From an uncultured Oscillospiraceae bacterium (lineage in GTDB: Bacteria; Bacillota; Clostridia; Oscillospirales; Oscillospiraceae), in contig CANQFT010000001.1 of NCBI GenBank assembly GCA_947599925.1, positions 1-64,000 of the forward strand: a stretch of 64,000 nt of DNA. The letters run 5' to 3'. Below the pieces are notes generated by a model. That model ran no database searches. It had not been told where the DNA came from and saw only the letters and a program-made list of their open reading frames with translations. The translations under genes were made by a program, and so were the position numbers. Of this stretch, positions 1-8,039 are shown in pieces (the stretch's first letter is position 1; every line of letters starts with the position of its first letter).

Positions 1-56
1 CGCAGACCAGCCCGAGTCGGAGCGAAGCCGGGCGTCGCGAACAGGCGAGGCGTGAC

Positions 57-130
57 AACTCGGCCCGCAAACGTGCGCTGCGGCGGGCCGAAAAAAATGT
101 CAAAGAAGTGGCTTTGCCACTTCTTTGACA
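57..130. repeat. Dispersed composite palindromic repeat, copy A (partial)
   Basis: Contains the conserved GGCCCGCAAACGTGCG block and the matching GCGGGCCG arm (60-90), then the TGTCAAAGAAG hairpin (98-130). Other modules of the repeat are missing. Bases 1-56 hold only short GC-rich imperfect palindromes and no gene. Confidence 0.6.
91..130 (-). terminator. Rho-independent terminator after the exonuclease
   Basis: Perfect inverted repeat at 98-130 (arms TGTCAAAGAAGTGG / CCACTTCTTTGACA) followed on the minus strand by seven Ts (A-run at 91-97), eight bases after the stop. The same stem ends recur in the dispersed repeat family of this window. Confidence 0.85.
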
Positions 131-137
131 AGGCATT

Positions 138-1091
138 TTACATGGGGGCGGGCGCTTGGCTCTGGCCGGGGCCGGACCTCTTCCGCCGCCAGCGGGGGCG
201 GCGCTTGCCCTTGCAGTGTACCGGCGGGGTCTGGGCCGCGGTCAGATAGGCGGCCTTTCTGACGCCGGTGTTGCGGTAGACCGCGGCGTTGGCCCAGAGC
301 CGTTTTTCCCCGTCCGCCGCCACCTCCAGGCGGAGGATGTAGCACCGGCCGCACTGGGGACAGTTGAAGCGGCTGTAATGGTATCCGTCGGGGCTCTTGT
401 GCCACTGGGTCACCCGGACGAAGGCCCCGCACTTGGGGCAGACGGCCTTGCGGCAGCCCCGGTTGTTGAGGAGCTTGTCCAGGTCCTCAAAGGGCCCCTG
501 CCAGGGCGCGGCCCGGCGGGGCAGGGACTTCTGGCCCTTGGGCGGCGCGTGGGCGGGGCGGACGGCGGCGTCCAGCTCCTCCTGGCGCAACAGGCGGGCG
601 ATACAGCCGGTGTATACCGCGTCGGCCAGGGCGTTGTGGGGGTCGAAGATGTCGGGCACGCCGCAGTATTCCGCGCACCACTCCAGCGCCAGGTTTTCCG
701 AGGCGCCCACGGCCCGGCCAAAGGCCAGCTGAATGTCCACAAAGGTCTCCGGCAGACGGGCTTTCAACTGCCAGTATTTCTGGTTTTGCAGTAAAACGGC
801 CAGGTCGCTGTTGCCCCAGGAGGCGAATACCCGGTCCTGTCCGCACCAGGCCAGAAAGTCCTCCAGCGCGGCGGGGAAGTCCAGCCGGGAGCCCTGGTAG
901 AGCGCCAGATCGGGCAGGGCGGCGGCGGCCGGAGAGAAGCGCTTGTGGATCCAGGGCCGGATATAGGCGTTGAAGTGGCCCTCGATGGGCCCGCCGGGGG
1001 TCCGGAGCTTGACCGCGCCGATCTGCAGGATCTCGTCCAGCCGGATGGGGTCATAGAGCCCGCTGTTCCACTCCAAGTCAAAGACGATCAC
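138..1091 (-). CDS. DEDDh 3'-5' exonuclease with C-terminal zinc ribbon
   Basis: 317 residues. The N-terminal half is an RNase T/DNA polymerase III epsilon-type exonuclease fold. Exo I is FDLEW (D5, E7), a middle acidic residue sits near D96 (SWGNSD), and Exo III is PHNALADA (H152, D157), which makes this the DEDDh class. Such enzymes trim DNA or RNA 3' ends with two metal ions; the substrate cannot be read here. Two CPxCG pairs (C218/C221 and C244/C247) form a zinc ribbon after the nuclease domain, and the tail is Arg/Lys/Pro-rich, suggesting nucleic-acid contact. The start is GTG at 1091, preceded by an AGGGGG ribosome site about 7 bases upstream. It is transcribed alone from its own promoter and ends in a strong terminator. 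Family call is confident; cellular role is not. Confidence 0.82.
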   Translation of the reverse strand: MIVFDLEWNSGLYDPIRLDEILQIGAVKLRTPGGPIEGHFNAYIRPWIHKRFSPAAAALPDLALYQGSRLDFPAALEDFLAWCGQDRVFASWGNSDLAVLLQNQKYWQLKARLPETFVDIQLAFGRAVGASENLALEWCAEYCGVPDIFDPHNALADAVYTGCIARLLRQEELDAAVRPAHAPPKGQKSLPRRAAPWQGPFEDLDKLLNNRGCRKAVCPKCGAFVRVTQWHKSPDGYHYSRFNCPQCGRCYILRLEVAADGEKRLWANAAVYRNTGVRKAAYLTAAQTPPVHCKGKRRPRWRRKRSGPGQSQAPAPM

Positions 1092-1123
1092 CGCCGCACC
1101 CCCTGTTCGTCAAAACTAGGGGT

Positions 1124-1152
1124 ATTGTACGCTATTTTGCGGTGAATTGCAA
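1124..1152 (-). promoter_or_regulatory. Sigma-A-type promoter of the exonuclease gene
   Basis: On the minus strand TTGCAA (1147-1152) and TACAAT (1124-1129) are separated by 17 bases, ending about 33 bases before the GTG start. Seen directly; activity is inferred. Confidence 0.6.
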
Positions 1153-1165
1153 GCGAAAGCTGTTG

Positions 1166-2683
1166 TCAGGCGGCGTCGCCGGTATCCTGGGCGTGGGCCT
1201 GGCCCCGGTGGGGCCTCTGGCCGTCGAACTGGTCGGGGTCAAAGTCCTCCGGCAGTTCCGGCGGGGTCTGGCCGTCGAACTGGCCGGGGTCAAAGTCCCT
1301 CGGCGGGGTCTGGCCGTCGAACTGGCTGGGATCAAAGTCCTCCGGCAGTTCCGTCGGCCTCTGGCCGTTTCCGGGCCGCGGACCGCCCCGGCCAAAGCCC
1401 TGAGTGGTCTCCTGGAGGACGCCGTCCACATAGAGCTGGTAGGTCTGGTCCTGGGACAGTTCCGGGACGGAGATGGTCAGGTTTTGGTGGGCGCGCTGGG
1501 CGGTGGCGGTCCAGACCACGTTCCCGTCGCCGTCTTTCAGCTCCAGCAGACTGCCTTCGGAGAGGGGGGCGGGGAGGCCCAGCTCCAGCACCGTCTGCTG
1601 GGAGGACTTGGAGACGGCGTCGTTGCTGACGCCAAAGGCGGCCAGGGCGCCGCCGTTGACCAGGATGTCCCCGTCGGCGTCGATGCCGCCGTCCATCGAG
1701 CGGTCACTGGACAGGGTGGTGACGCTGCCGCCGTTGATGACCAGATAGCCGTTGGAGTCGATGCCGTCGCCCTCCGCGCCCTGCCCGGCGTTGACGGTGA
1801 CAGCGCCGCCGTTGATGGTGGTGACGCTGACGTTGTCCTCGTTGGTGTTGACGCCGTCGTCCTGGGACTGGACGTTCACCGTGCCGCCGTTGATGGTCAG
1901 GTGAAGCTGGGTGTCCAGGCCCTCGTTGTCGGCGATGATGTTGAGCGCGCCGGAGTCGTCGCCATCGTCGCCGGAGATGTTCATGGACATACAGGAGTAA
2001 AAGGCCCCGTCATACCTGTGGAGGTTTTCGGTGGTGCCCTCTTTGTAAATGCGGGCCACATGGGAGCCGGTGAAGGTGTTGACGCTTCCGGCGGCCAGGA
2101 CCACGTTGGCTCCGGCGGCGGAGGTGTCTACCTGGGCGCTGGGCTGGTATCCCTGGGGCTGTTCCACAAAGCCCCGGTCGCACTCGTAGACGTTGTAGAA
2201 GATGAGGGCGGGGGCCACGGTGCAGGTGACGTTGGCGTTGTCCAGAATGAGGGTGACCACCGCGCTGGGGTCATCCTTCGCCCCGTCGCCCAGGTCGATG
2301 GCGATCTGGCCTTTGGAGAGCGTGCCGGACAGGCGGTAGGACCCAGGCTGGGCGATGGTGACCAGGGTGTGGGCGGCGGCCTCGTCGGCGGAGTGCGCCT
2401 CGCCGGTCTCGCCCTCGCCGTAGGAGGCGTCGGTGCCGTCGTGGTAGTAGATGATCTCGCCGCCCAGGTAGACGGCGCCGGAGGTGTCGGTGCCGGCGCT
2501 CTGGCCGTCCACGGTGACGCCGGAGTCGGACAGGACGATGTCCACCACCTGGCCCGCCGGGGCGCTTTGGGGCGTCTGGGTGTTTTGAGGCGCCGGGGCG
2601 CTTTGAGGCGTCTGGGCGGGGACGCAGGAGCGGGCGCACAGCAGCAGCCCCGCCAGAAGCGACGTTTTCAGAGATCGGAGCAT
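1166..2683 (-). CDS. Secreted Cthe_2159-like polygalacturonate/cellulose-binding beta-helix protein
   Basis: 505 residues from ATG 2683 (AAGGAAG about 10 bases upstream; a TTG at 2689 is the alternative). An export signal ends near a cysteine (LLLCARSC), an imperfect lipobox, so lipidation is uncertain. The body carries the repeated beta-helix signatures of the carbohydrate-binding family typified by Clostridium thermocellum Cthe_2159: DDGVNTNEDNVSVTTINGG, EGDGIDSNG and GIDADGDILVNGG. That family is known to bind polygalacturonic acid and cellulose through calcium-dependent beta-helices. The C-terminal ~75 residues hold three copies of a (LPE)DFDPxQFDGQ unit, an acidic low-complexity tail of unknown role. 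The gene faces away from the ClC gene. Its place beside pectin lyases supports a pectin-binding job. Confidence 0.78.
   Translation of the reverse strand: MLRSLKTSLLAGLLLCARSCVPAQTPQSAPAPQNTQTPQSAPAGQVVDIVLSDSGVTVDGQSAGTDTSGAVYLGGEIIYYHDGTDASYGEGETGEAHSADEAAAHTLVTIAQPGSYRLSGTLSKGQIAIDLGDGAKDDPSAVVTLILDNANVTCTVAPALIFYNVYECDRGFVEQPQGYQPSAQVDTSAAGANVVLAAGSVNTFTGSHVARIYKEGTTENLHRYDGAFYSCMSMNISGDDGDDSGALNIIADNEGLDTQLHLTINGGTVNVQSQDDGVNTNEDNVSVTTINGGAVTVNAGQGAEGDGIDSNGYLVINGGSVTTLSSDRSMDGGIDADGDILVNGGALAAFGVSNDAVSKSSQQTVLELGLPAPLSEGSLLELKDGDGNVVWTATAQRAHQNLTISVPELSQDQTYQLYVDGVLQETTQGFGRGGPRPGNGQRPTELPEDFDPSQFDGQTPPRDFDPGQFDGQTPPELPEDFDPDQFDGQRPHRGQAHAQDTGDAA
1195..1365 (-). repeat. In-gene tandem repeat coding DFDPxQFDGQ units
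   Basis: Three near-identical coding units built on GACTTTGACCC-CAGTTCGACGGCCAG (minus strand), two of them with a preceding CTGCCGGAG. They encode the acidic, Gln/Gly-containing tail of the beta-helix protein. Copy number is likely to vary between strains. Confidence 0.7.
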
Positions 2684-2718
2684 GGTCAAAAAACTTCCTT
2701 TCCAAATGAGATGGGGCC

Positions 2719-2773
2719 ATTATAAAATCGCGAACTGAAAAGTCCTTGAAAAAATTGTGAATTTTTTTATAAT
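2719..2773. promoter_or_regulatory. Divergent promoters, beta-helix protein and ClC
   Basis: Plus strand: TTGAAA (2746-2751), 16 bases, TATAAT (2768-2773) for the ClC gene. Minus strand: TATAAT (2719-2724) with no good -35 for the beta-helix gene. The region is AT-rich against a GC-rich background. Confidence 0.5.
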
Positions 2774-2836
2774 GGAAGAAGAAGCTCCGGAGTCTGCCGC
2801 TCCTGGAGGGAAAACACAAGACGCGCGAGGTGGACT

Positions 2837-4069
2837 ATGGACGCTCTCTCCTGGAAAGAAAAAACGCTGACCGCCGGGCGGTACATACTGCGGACACTGG
2901 GGTGGCTGGTCCTGGCCGCGGCGCTGGGGGTCCTGTGCGGCGCGCTGGGCGCGGGGTTCCACCGGCTCATCGACCTGGCCACCGAGATCCGCATGGCCCA
3001 CGGCTGGCTCTTGTGGCTGTTGCCCCTGGGCGGCGTGGCGACCCTGCTGTGCTACCGGCTCTGCCGGGTGCGCTTTGACGCGGGCACCAACCTGATCATC
3101 ACCTCCGTCACCACCAACGAGGCCGTGCCCGCGCTGCTGGCGCCGCTGATCGTGGTGGGGACCACCCTCTCCCATCTGTTGGGGGCCTCTGTGGGACGGG
3201 AGGGGGCGGCGCTGCAGCTGGGCGGTTCGGTGGGCCACAACCTGGGCAAGCTCTTCCGCCTCAAGGCCGGGAGCGTGCGGCTGTGCGCCATGTGCGGCAT
3301 GGCCGCCTGTTTTTCCGCCATGTTCGGCGCGCCGCTGACGGCCTGCGTGTTCGTGTTGGAGGTCATCCGGGTGGGCTCCATGGGCTACCACGCGCTGCTG
3401 CCCTGCCTTTCCGCCTCCTGCGCCGCCTACCTCACCGCCACAGCGCTGGGGGCGGAGCCCATGCGGTTCAACTGGACCGGCGGCCCGGAGCTGGGCTGGC
3501 TGGGGCTGGCCCAGGTCGCGGCCCTGGCGGCGCTCTGCGCGGCCCTGGGCGTGGCGCTGTGTCTCTGTCTGGAAAAGGGCGCGCACCTGGCCAAGACCTA
3601 TCTTCCAAACGCCTACGGGCGCATCGCCCTGGGCGGCGCGGTGATGGCCTGTCTGGTGGTGGGGCTGGGGCTCTACGACTACGCCGGCGCGGGCTCTCAG
3701 GTCATCGCCCGGGCCGTGGACGGCCAGACCCAGCCCTGGACCTTCGCCGTGAAGCTGGCCCTGACCACCCTCTGCGTGGCGGCGGGCTTCCGGGGCGGGG
3801 AGATCGTCCCAACCTTATATATCGGCGCCACCTTCGGCTGCGCGGTGGGGCCGCTGCTTGGACTGGAGCCGGGCTTCGCCGCGGGGGTGGGCATGATCGC
3901 CCTGTTCTGCGCGGCGGTAAACTGCCCCATGGCCTCGCTGTTTCTGGCCGCGGAACTCTTCGGGACCCACCAGCTGGCGCCCTTCGCGGTGGCGGTGGCG
4001 GTGTGCTTCGCCCTGTCCGGGCGGTTCAGCCTCTACGAGAGCCAGATCTACCCGCTTCCGGAGGAGTGA
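2837..4069 (+). CDS. ClC-family anion channel/antiporter, CLC-F-like motifs
   Basis: 410 residues, about ten hydrophobic segments, no CBS domains. The ClC motif GREG with its gating glutamate is present (GASVGREGAALQLGGSVG). A second ClC signature lies near residue 320 (GGEIVPTLYIG). At the position of the chloride-selective GSGIP motif the protein reads AGTNLIIT. In fluoride-exporting CLC-F proteins the GSGIP serine is lost, NLI-type residues occur there, and the glutamate motif is usually GREGTxVQ, so a fluoride/proton antiporter is a reasonable inference. A chloride carrier remains possible. The start at ATG 2837 follows GAGGTGG. No fluoride riboswitch was recognised upstream. Confidence 0.75.
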   Translation: MDALSWKEKTLTAGRYILRTLGWLVLAAALGVLCGALGAGFHRLIDLATEIRMAHGWLLWLLPLGGVATLLCYRLCRVRFDAGTNLIITSVTTNEAVPALLAPLIVVGTTLSHLLGASVGREGAALQLGGSVGHNLGKLFRLKAGSVRLCAMCGMAACFSAMFGAPLTACVFVLEVIRVGSMGYHALLPCLSASCAAYLTATALGAEPMRFNWTGGPELGWLGLAQVAALAALCAALGVALCLCLEKGAHLAKTYLPNAYGRIALGGAVMACLVVGLGLYDYAGAGSQVIARAVDGQTQPWTFAVKLALTTLCVAAGFRGGEIVPTLYIGATFGCAVGPLLGLEPGFAAGVGMIALFCAAVNCPMASLFLAAELFGTHQLAPFAVAVAVCFALSGRFSLYESQIYPLPEE

Positions 4070-4097
4070 GCCCCGCGCCAAAGGCGGGCTTTGGCTC

Positions 4098-4126
4098 TTG
4101 CAACAAAAGAGCGGCTGTGTTATAAT
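4098..4126 (+). promoter_or_regulatory. Promoter of LysM-PL9 pectate lyase
   Basis: TTGCAA (4098-4103), 17-base spacer, TATAAT (4121-4126); about 55 bases of leader before an AGG-AGGG-type ribosome site and ATG 4189. The same TTGCnn-17-TAnnAT layout precedes the next two pectinase genes. Confidence 0.7.
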
Positions 4127-4188
4127 CCTGTTTAGTGGAATTTGCCCATACCATAGGGCGGAAGTTTTTTGACATGGAGGGAACATCT

Positions 4189-7100
4189 ATGAAAGCAAAG
4201 CGGTTTCTGGCTGTGTTGTTGACGCTGGGGATGCTCTGCTCCCTCGCGGTGGTGGTCTCCGCCGCGGGCGTGGAGTATGCCTTTTCCGCCGGCGAGCTCA
4301 CCGCCGCGGCGGACAAGGAGACCCTGACCGGGGCCACCTTCGCGGACAGCTACATCGCCACCTTTGGCGAGCTCACCAAGCGCACCGGCTCCGACGGGGC
4401 GGTGAAGAGCGTGGAGGTGGGCAAGGACGGCTCCAGCGGCTTTACCTTCACCGCCGGCGGCGCCGCCGATGTGACGGTGGAGTTCTCCTCCACCGGCGGG
4501 TCCAACACCTCCACCGTGGGCCTGTGGGACGCCCAGGGCGATCTGGTGCCCAACAACGAGGGCCTGACCACCGTCACCGGCACGGACAAGACCGCCCTCA
4601 CCTGGACGGCCCTGCCCGCCGGGACCTACCGGGTGGTCTCCCCGGACGCCAGCGAGTACGGCCGGGGCGCCAGGGTCTACTCCGTCAAGGTCCTGGACTC
4701 CGCCGGGGCCAGAGCGCCCCGGAAGGCGTGGGACGACGTGGCCGACCCCGTGATCACCGCCGCGGCGGCGGATGGGGGCAAGATCACCGTCACCTACAAC
4801 ATGGAGATGGGCTATGACGGCGCGGACAAGGTCGTGGTCACCATGCTGGACGGGGAGAGCGTGGAGACCGACAGCGGCTCCGCCGTCTTTACCCCCGCCG
4901 CAACGGGCACTTACTTCTTCATCGTTGCCGCCTACCGTGACGGCGAGGCGGAGAAGAACGCGGAGAGCGGGCCGGTGGACTTCACCCTGCCCCTGGCCGT
5001 GCCCACCGTGGCCAGCGCCACCAGCGCCGGCGGCGGCAAGATCGACGTGGTCTGGGACGCCGTGGCCGAGGCCACGGGCTACAACCTCTACATGGACGGC
5101 GCGGCGGTGAACGCCGCCCCCATCGCCGACACCCGCTTCCAAGTCTCCGGCCTGGCGGTGGACAGCGCCCACACCTTCGCCGTCACCGCTCTCCGGGACC
5201 AGGAGGAGACGGCGCGGAGCGCTGGGATGGAGGCCGTTGCCACCGCGGAGGCCCAGCGGGCCTGGCAGTTTGACACCTTCGGCGTATCCACCAGGGTGGA
5301 GAAGAACTACGCCCAGGGCGATCTGAACCGGGACGGCCAGGTCACGGTGGTCTCCTCCGACGGCGCGGGCAAGATCCTGGCCGCCTCCAGCGACGGTCTG
5401 GCGTTCTACTACACCGCCATCCCCGTGGACAAGAACTTCACCCTCCGGGCCAAGGTCCATGTGAACTCCTGGGAGAACCGCAGCTACCAAAACGGCTTCG
5501 GCGTGGCCGCGCTGGACCGCATCGGCTCCGGCTCGGCGGAGGTGTGGAACAACTCCGTGCTGGTGGGCGGGATGCGCCTCGCCTACTACTACGACGCCGC
5601 CACCGGCACCCAGTACGCCGAGAGCGACCCCGGCCATCTGGGAGAGAAGTACAATATGCGCCTGGGCATCGCCTCCCTCTACCGCAGCGGCGTGACCTGG
5701 GACGGGCTGGAGGCCATGGGCGGCGAGATCACCTTCCCGCCCGGCTTCACCTCCTACACCCAGCCCCTGGAGGCCGCCGCCGTGGCCGAGGGCAAGGCCC
5801 CCGGCACCTATAACATCGTAGCCAACGGCGCGGAGCTGGAGTGCGAGGACCTGGCGGCCCTCACCGCCGACTTCGTCCTGGAGATCCAGCGCAACAACAC
5901 CGGCTACTTCGCCAGCTACTACGACGCCCAGGGCAACCTCATCGGACGGCACAAGACCTACGACCCCAAGGCCCTGGACCAGCTGGACAGCGAGTATGTC
6001 TACGCGGGCTTCTTCACCTCCCGCCTCATGGACGCCACCTTCTCCGACGTGACGCTGAAGGTCAACGACCCCAGCGAGGACCCCGCGCCGGAGGCCAAGC
6101 CCAAGACCCTCATCTACCCCACCGCGGTGATCCACTCCGCCGAGGTGTCCAACAGCGCCGACTATGACCTGATCGTCATGGCCAACGTGGCGGGGGACAT
6201 CGTCACCCACCTCAACGGCGGCAGCGGCCCCGCCGGTGTGACCGACGCCGCCGGCCGGGCCGACGTCCACATCCCGCTGGAACCCGGTGAGAACGAGATC
6301 TCCGTCCTCCTCATCCCCGACCCCGACCAGACCTTTGACGACCCCGACCTGGCCCTGGGCTCCACCGAGGGGGTGTGGACCTCCATCCATGTGACCTTCG
6401 AGACCCGTCTGTCCGGGCAAAAGACCATCTACGTGGCCCCCGCGGGCAAGCCCTCTGCCGCCGGGACCGCCGCCGATCCTCTGGACATCCAGACCGCCCT
6501 GGACCTGGCCCAGCCGGGACAGGTGGTGGTGGTGACGGAGGGGACCTACCCGCTGACCGGCCTCGTGGTCCGCAAGGGCGTCAACGGCACGGAGCATGAC
6601 CCCATCTACCTGGTGGCCGACCCCGCCGCCAAGAGCCGCCCGGTGCTGGACTTCGGCGGCACAGGCACGGGCTTCTTGCTCCAGGGCGACTGGTGGTACA
6701 TCTACGGCCTGGACGTGACCCGCGCCAATGACGAGGGCGTCAGCGTGGCCGGCAGCCACAACGTGCTGGACGGGCTGGAGATCTACGGCAACCTGGCCAC
6801 CGGGCTGCAGATCAGCCGTTCCAGCCGGGCGGACTACGCCATCGACTACTGGCCCAGCTACAACCTGATCCTCAACTGCACCTCCCACCACAACGCGGAC
6901 CCCGGCTTCTCCGACGCCGACGGCTTTGGCGCCAAGCTCACCTGCGGCGTGGGCAATGTCTTTGACGGCTGCGTGGCCTACCACAACTCCGACGACGGCT
7001 GGGACCTCTACGCCAAGGCGGAGAGCGGGGCCATCGGCAAGGTGGTGGTGCAAAACTCCATCGCCTACGCCAACGGCTACCTGGACGACGGCTCGCCCGC

Positions 7101-7866
7101 CGGGGACGGCAACGGATTCAAGATGGGCGGCGAGAGCATCACCGCCTACCATGAACTACGCAACTCCCTGTCCTTCCACAACAAGAACTGCGGCGTCACC
7201 ACCAACTCCTGCCCCGACCTGCAGCTCTACAACGTGACCGTCTTTGACAACGATCACCTGAACGTGAACTTCTACACCAAGCTGGCCAAGAACACCGATT
7301 TCGGCGCCCAGGGCGTGCTCAGCCTCCACACCGCTCCCACGCCGGAACAGTGGGACCAGTTTGCCCCCACCGGGGACCAGGATCCCGCCAAGGTCCTCAA
7401 CGACAGCAACTACTTCTGGAACGTGGACCACAGCGCCAACACCTCCGGCGTCACGGCGGGGACGGACGCCTTTGTGTCCACTGACTTTACCGGCTTCGCC
7501 CGCAACGCCGACGGCACCCTCACCCTGGGCGACTTCCTCAAGCTGACGGACAAGGCCCCGGCGGGCGCCGGAGCCACGCTGGGCGGCAGAGCGTCGCTGG
7601 ATGTGGCGGCCCTGCTGGGCGGGACGGCTGCCTCCGCCGCGCCGTCCGCCCCCGCTTCCCCGGAGCCCCCCACCGCGCCGGAACCCCCCGCCGCCCCCGC
7701 CGGGACCTACGTGGTCCAGAAGGGCGACAGTCTGTGGAAGATCGCCCAGAAGTTCTACGGCAAGGGCGCCAAGTACGTCCTCATCTACCAGGCCAACCAG
7801 GACAAGATCCGGGACCCCAACGCCATTTTCATCGGCCAGGAACTGACCATTCCCGAGGACAAATAA
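4189..7866 (+). CDS. Secreted PL9 pectate lyase with C-terminal LysM
   Basis: 1225 residues from ATG 4189 (GGAGGGAACATCT before it; the in-frame upstream ATG 4135 lacks a ribosome site). Sec signal 1-26. Residues about 190-370 look like fibronectin-III/Ig-like modules. A concanavalin-like region (about 370-620) follows that is shared with the other PL9 protein of this window. The PL9 beta-helix starts near residue 743. Its signature is DGFGAKLTCGVGNVFDG, with K916 matching the lysine that acts as base in family 9 pectate lyases, followed by NSDDGWDLYAK. These enzymes cleave de-esterified polygalacturonate by calcium-assisted beta-elimination. An Ala/Pro linker leads to a LysM domain (about 1172-1224, VVQKGDSLWKIA) for peptidoglycan attachment. 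Function is confident; exact linkage preference is not. Confidence 0.9.
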   Translation: MKAKRFLAVLLTLGMLCSLAVVVSAAGVEYAFSAGELTAAADKETLTGATFADSYIATFGELTKRTGSDGAVKSVEVGKDGSSGFTFTAGGAADVTVEFSSTGGSNTSTVGLWDAQGDLVPNNEGLTTVTGTDKTALTWTALPAGTYRVVSPDASEYGRGARVYSVKVLDSAGARAPRKAWDDVADPVITAAAADGGKITVTYNMEMGYDGADKVVVTMLDGESVETDSGSAVFTPAATGTYFFIVAAYRDGEAEKNAESGPVDFTLPLAVPTVASATSAGGGKIDVVWDAVAEATGYNLYMDGAAVNAAPIADTRFQVSGLAVDSAHTFAVTALRDQEETARSAGMEAVATAEAQRAWQFDTFGVSTRVEKNYAQGDLNRDGQVTVVSSDGAGKILAASSDGLAFYYTAIPVDKNFTLRAKVHVNSWENRSYQNGFGVAALDRIGSGSAEVWNNSVLVGGMRLAYYYDAATGTQYAESDPGHLGEKYNMRLGIASLYRSGVTWDGLEAMGGEITFPPGFTSYTQPLEAAAVAEGKAPGTYNIVANGAELECEDLAALTADFVLEIQRNNTGYFASYYDAQGNLIGRHKTYDPKALDQLDSEYVYAGFFTSRLMDATFSDVTLKVNDPSEDPAPEAKPKTLIYPTAVIHSAEVSNSADYDLIVMANVAGDIVTHLNGGSGPAGVTDAAGRADVHIPLEPGENEISVLLIPDPDQTFDDPDLALGSTEGVWTSIHVTFETRLSGQKTIYVAPAGKPSAAGTAADPLDIQTALDLAQPGQVVVVTEGTYPLTGLVVRKGVNGTEHDPIYLVADPAAKSRPVLDFGGTGTGFLLQGDWWYIYGLDVTRANDEGVSVAGSHNVLDGLEIYGNLATGLQISRSSRADYAIDYWPSYNLILNCTSHHNADPGFSDADGFGAKLTCGVGNVFDGCVAYHNSDDGWDLYAKAESGAIGKVVVQNSIAYANGYLDDGSPAGDGNGFKMGGESITAYHELRNSLSFHNKNCGVTTNSCPDLQLYNVTVFDNDHLNVNFYTKLAKNTDFGAQGVLSLHTAPTPEQWDQFAPTGDQDPAKVLNDSNYFWNVDHSANTSGVTAGTDAFVSTDFTGFARNADGTLTLGDFLKLTDKAPAGAGATLGGRASLDVAALLGGTAASAAPSAPASPEPPTAPEPPAAPAGTYVVQKGDSLWKIAQKFYGKGAKYVLIYQANQDKIRDPNAIFIGQELTIPEDK

Positions 7867-7882
7867 CATAAGCCCACGCGCC

Positions 7883-7915
7883 AAAGGGCGGCCCCGGCCG
7901 GGACCGCCCTTTTTT
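7883..7915 (+). terminator. Terminator after LysM-PL9 gene
   Basis: Stem AAGGGCGG(C/T)CCCGG / CCGGGACCGCCCTT with a following T6 run, 17 bases after the stop. Confidence 0.85.
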
Positions 7916-7921
7916 ATGCAA

Positions 7922-7979
7922 GGTTTTTCCTCAACAGGTGAGAAAAACCCTTGCATACTTTGGAACATTGTGCTATGAT
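7922..7979 (+). promoter_or_regulatory. Hairpin plus promoter of the SLH methylesterase
   Basis: An imperfect palindrome (GGTTTTTC...GAAAAACC, 7922-7949) abuts the -35 element TTGCAT (7951-7956); 17 bases on is TATGAT (7974-7979). The hairpin has no T-run, so it may be an operator rather than a terminator. Confidence 0.6.
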
Positions 7980-8039
7980 GATAAACAGCATAATGGCCCA
8001 GTTTGGGACAAATGTACAAAAAACATAGGAGGGAACCAC

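Noticed and set aside
2690-2836. Fluoride riboswitch before the ClC gene
   Set aside because: The AT-rich leader shows promoter elements but I could not fit the conserved crcB-motif fold.
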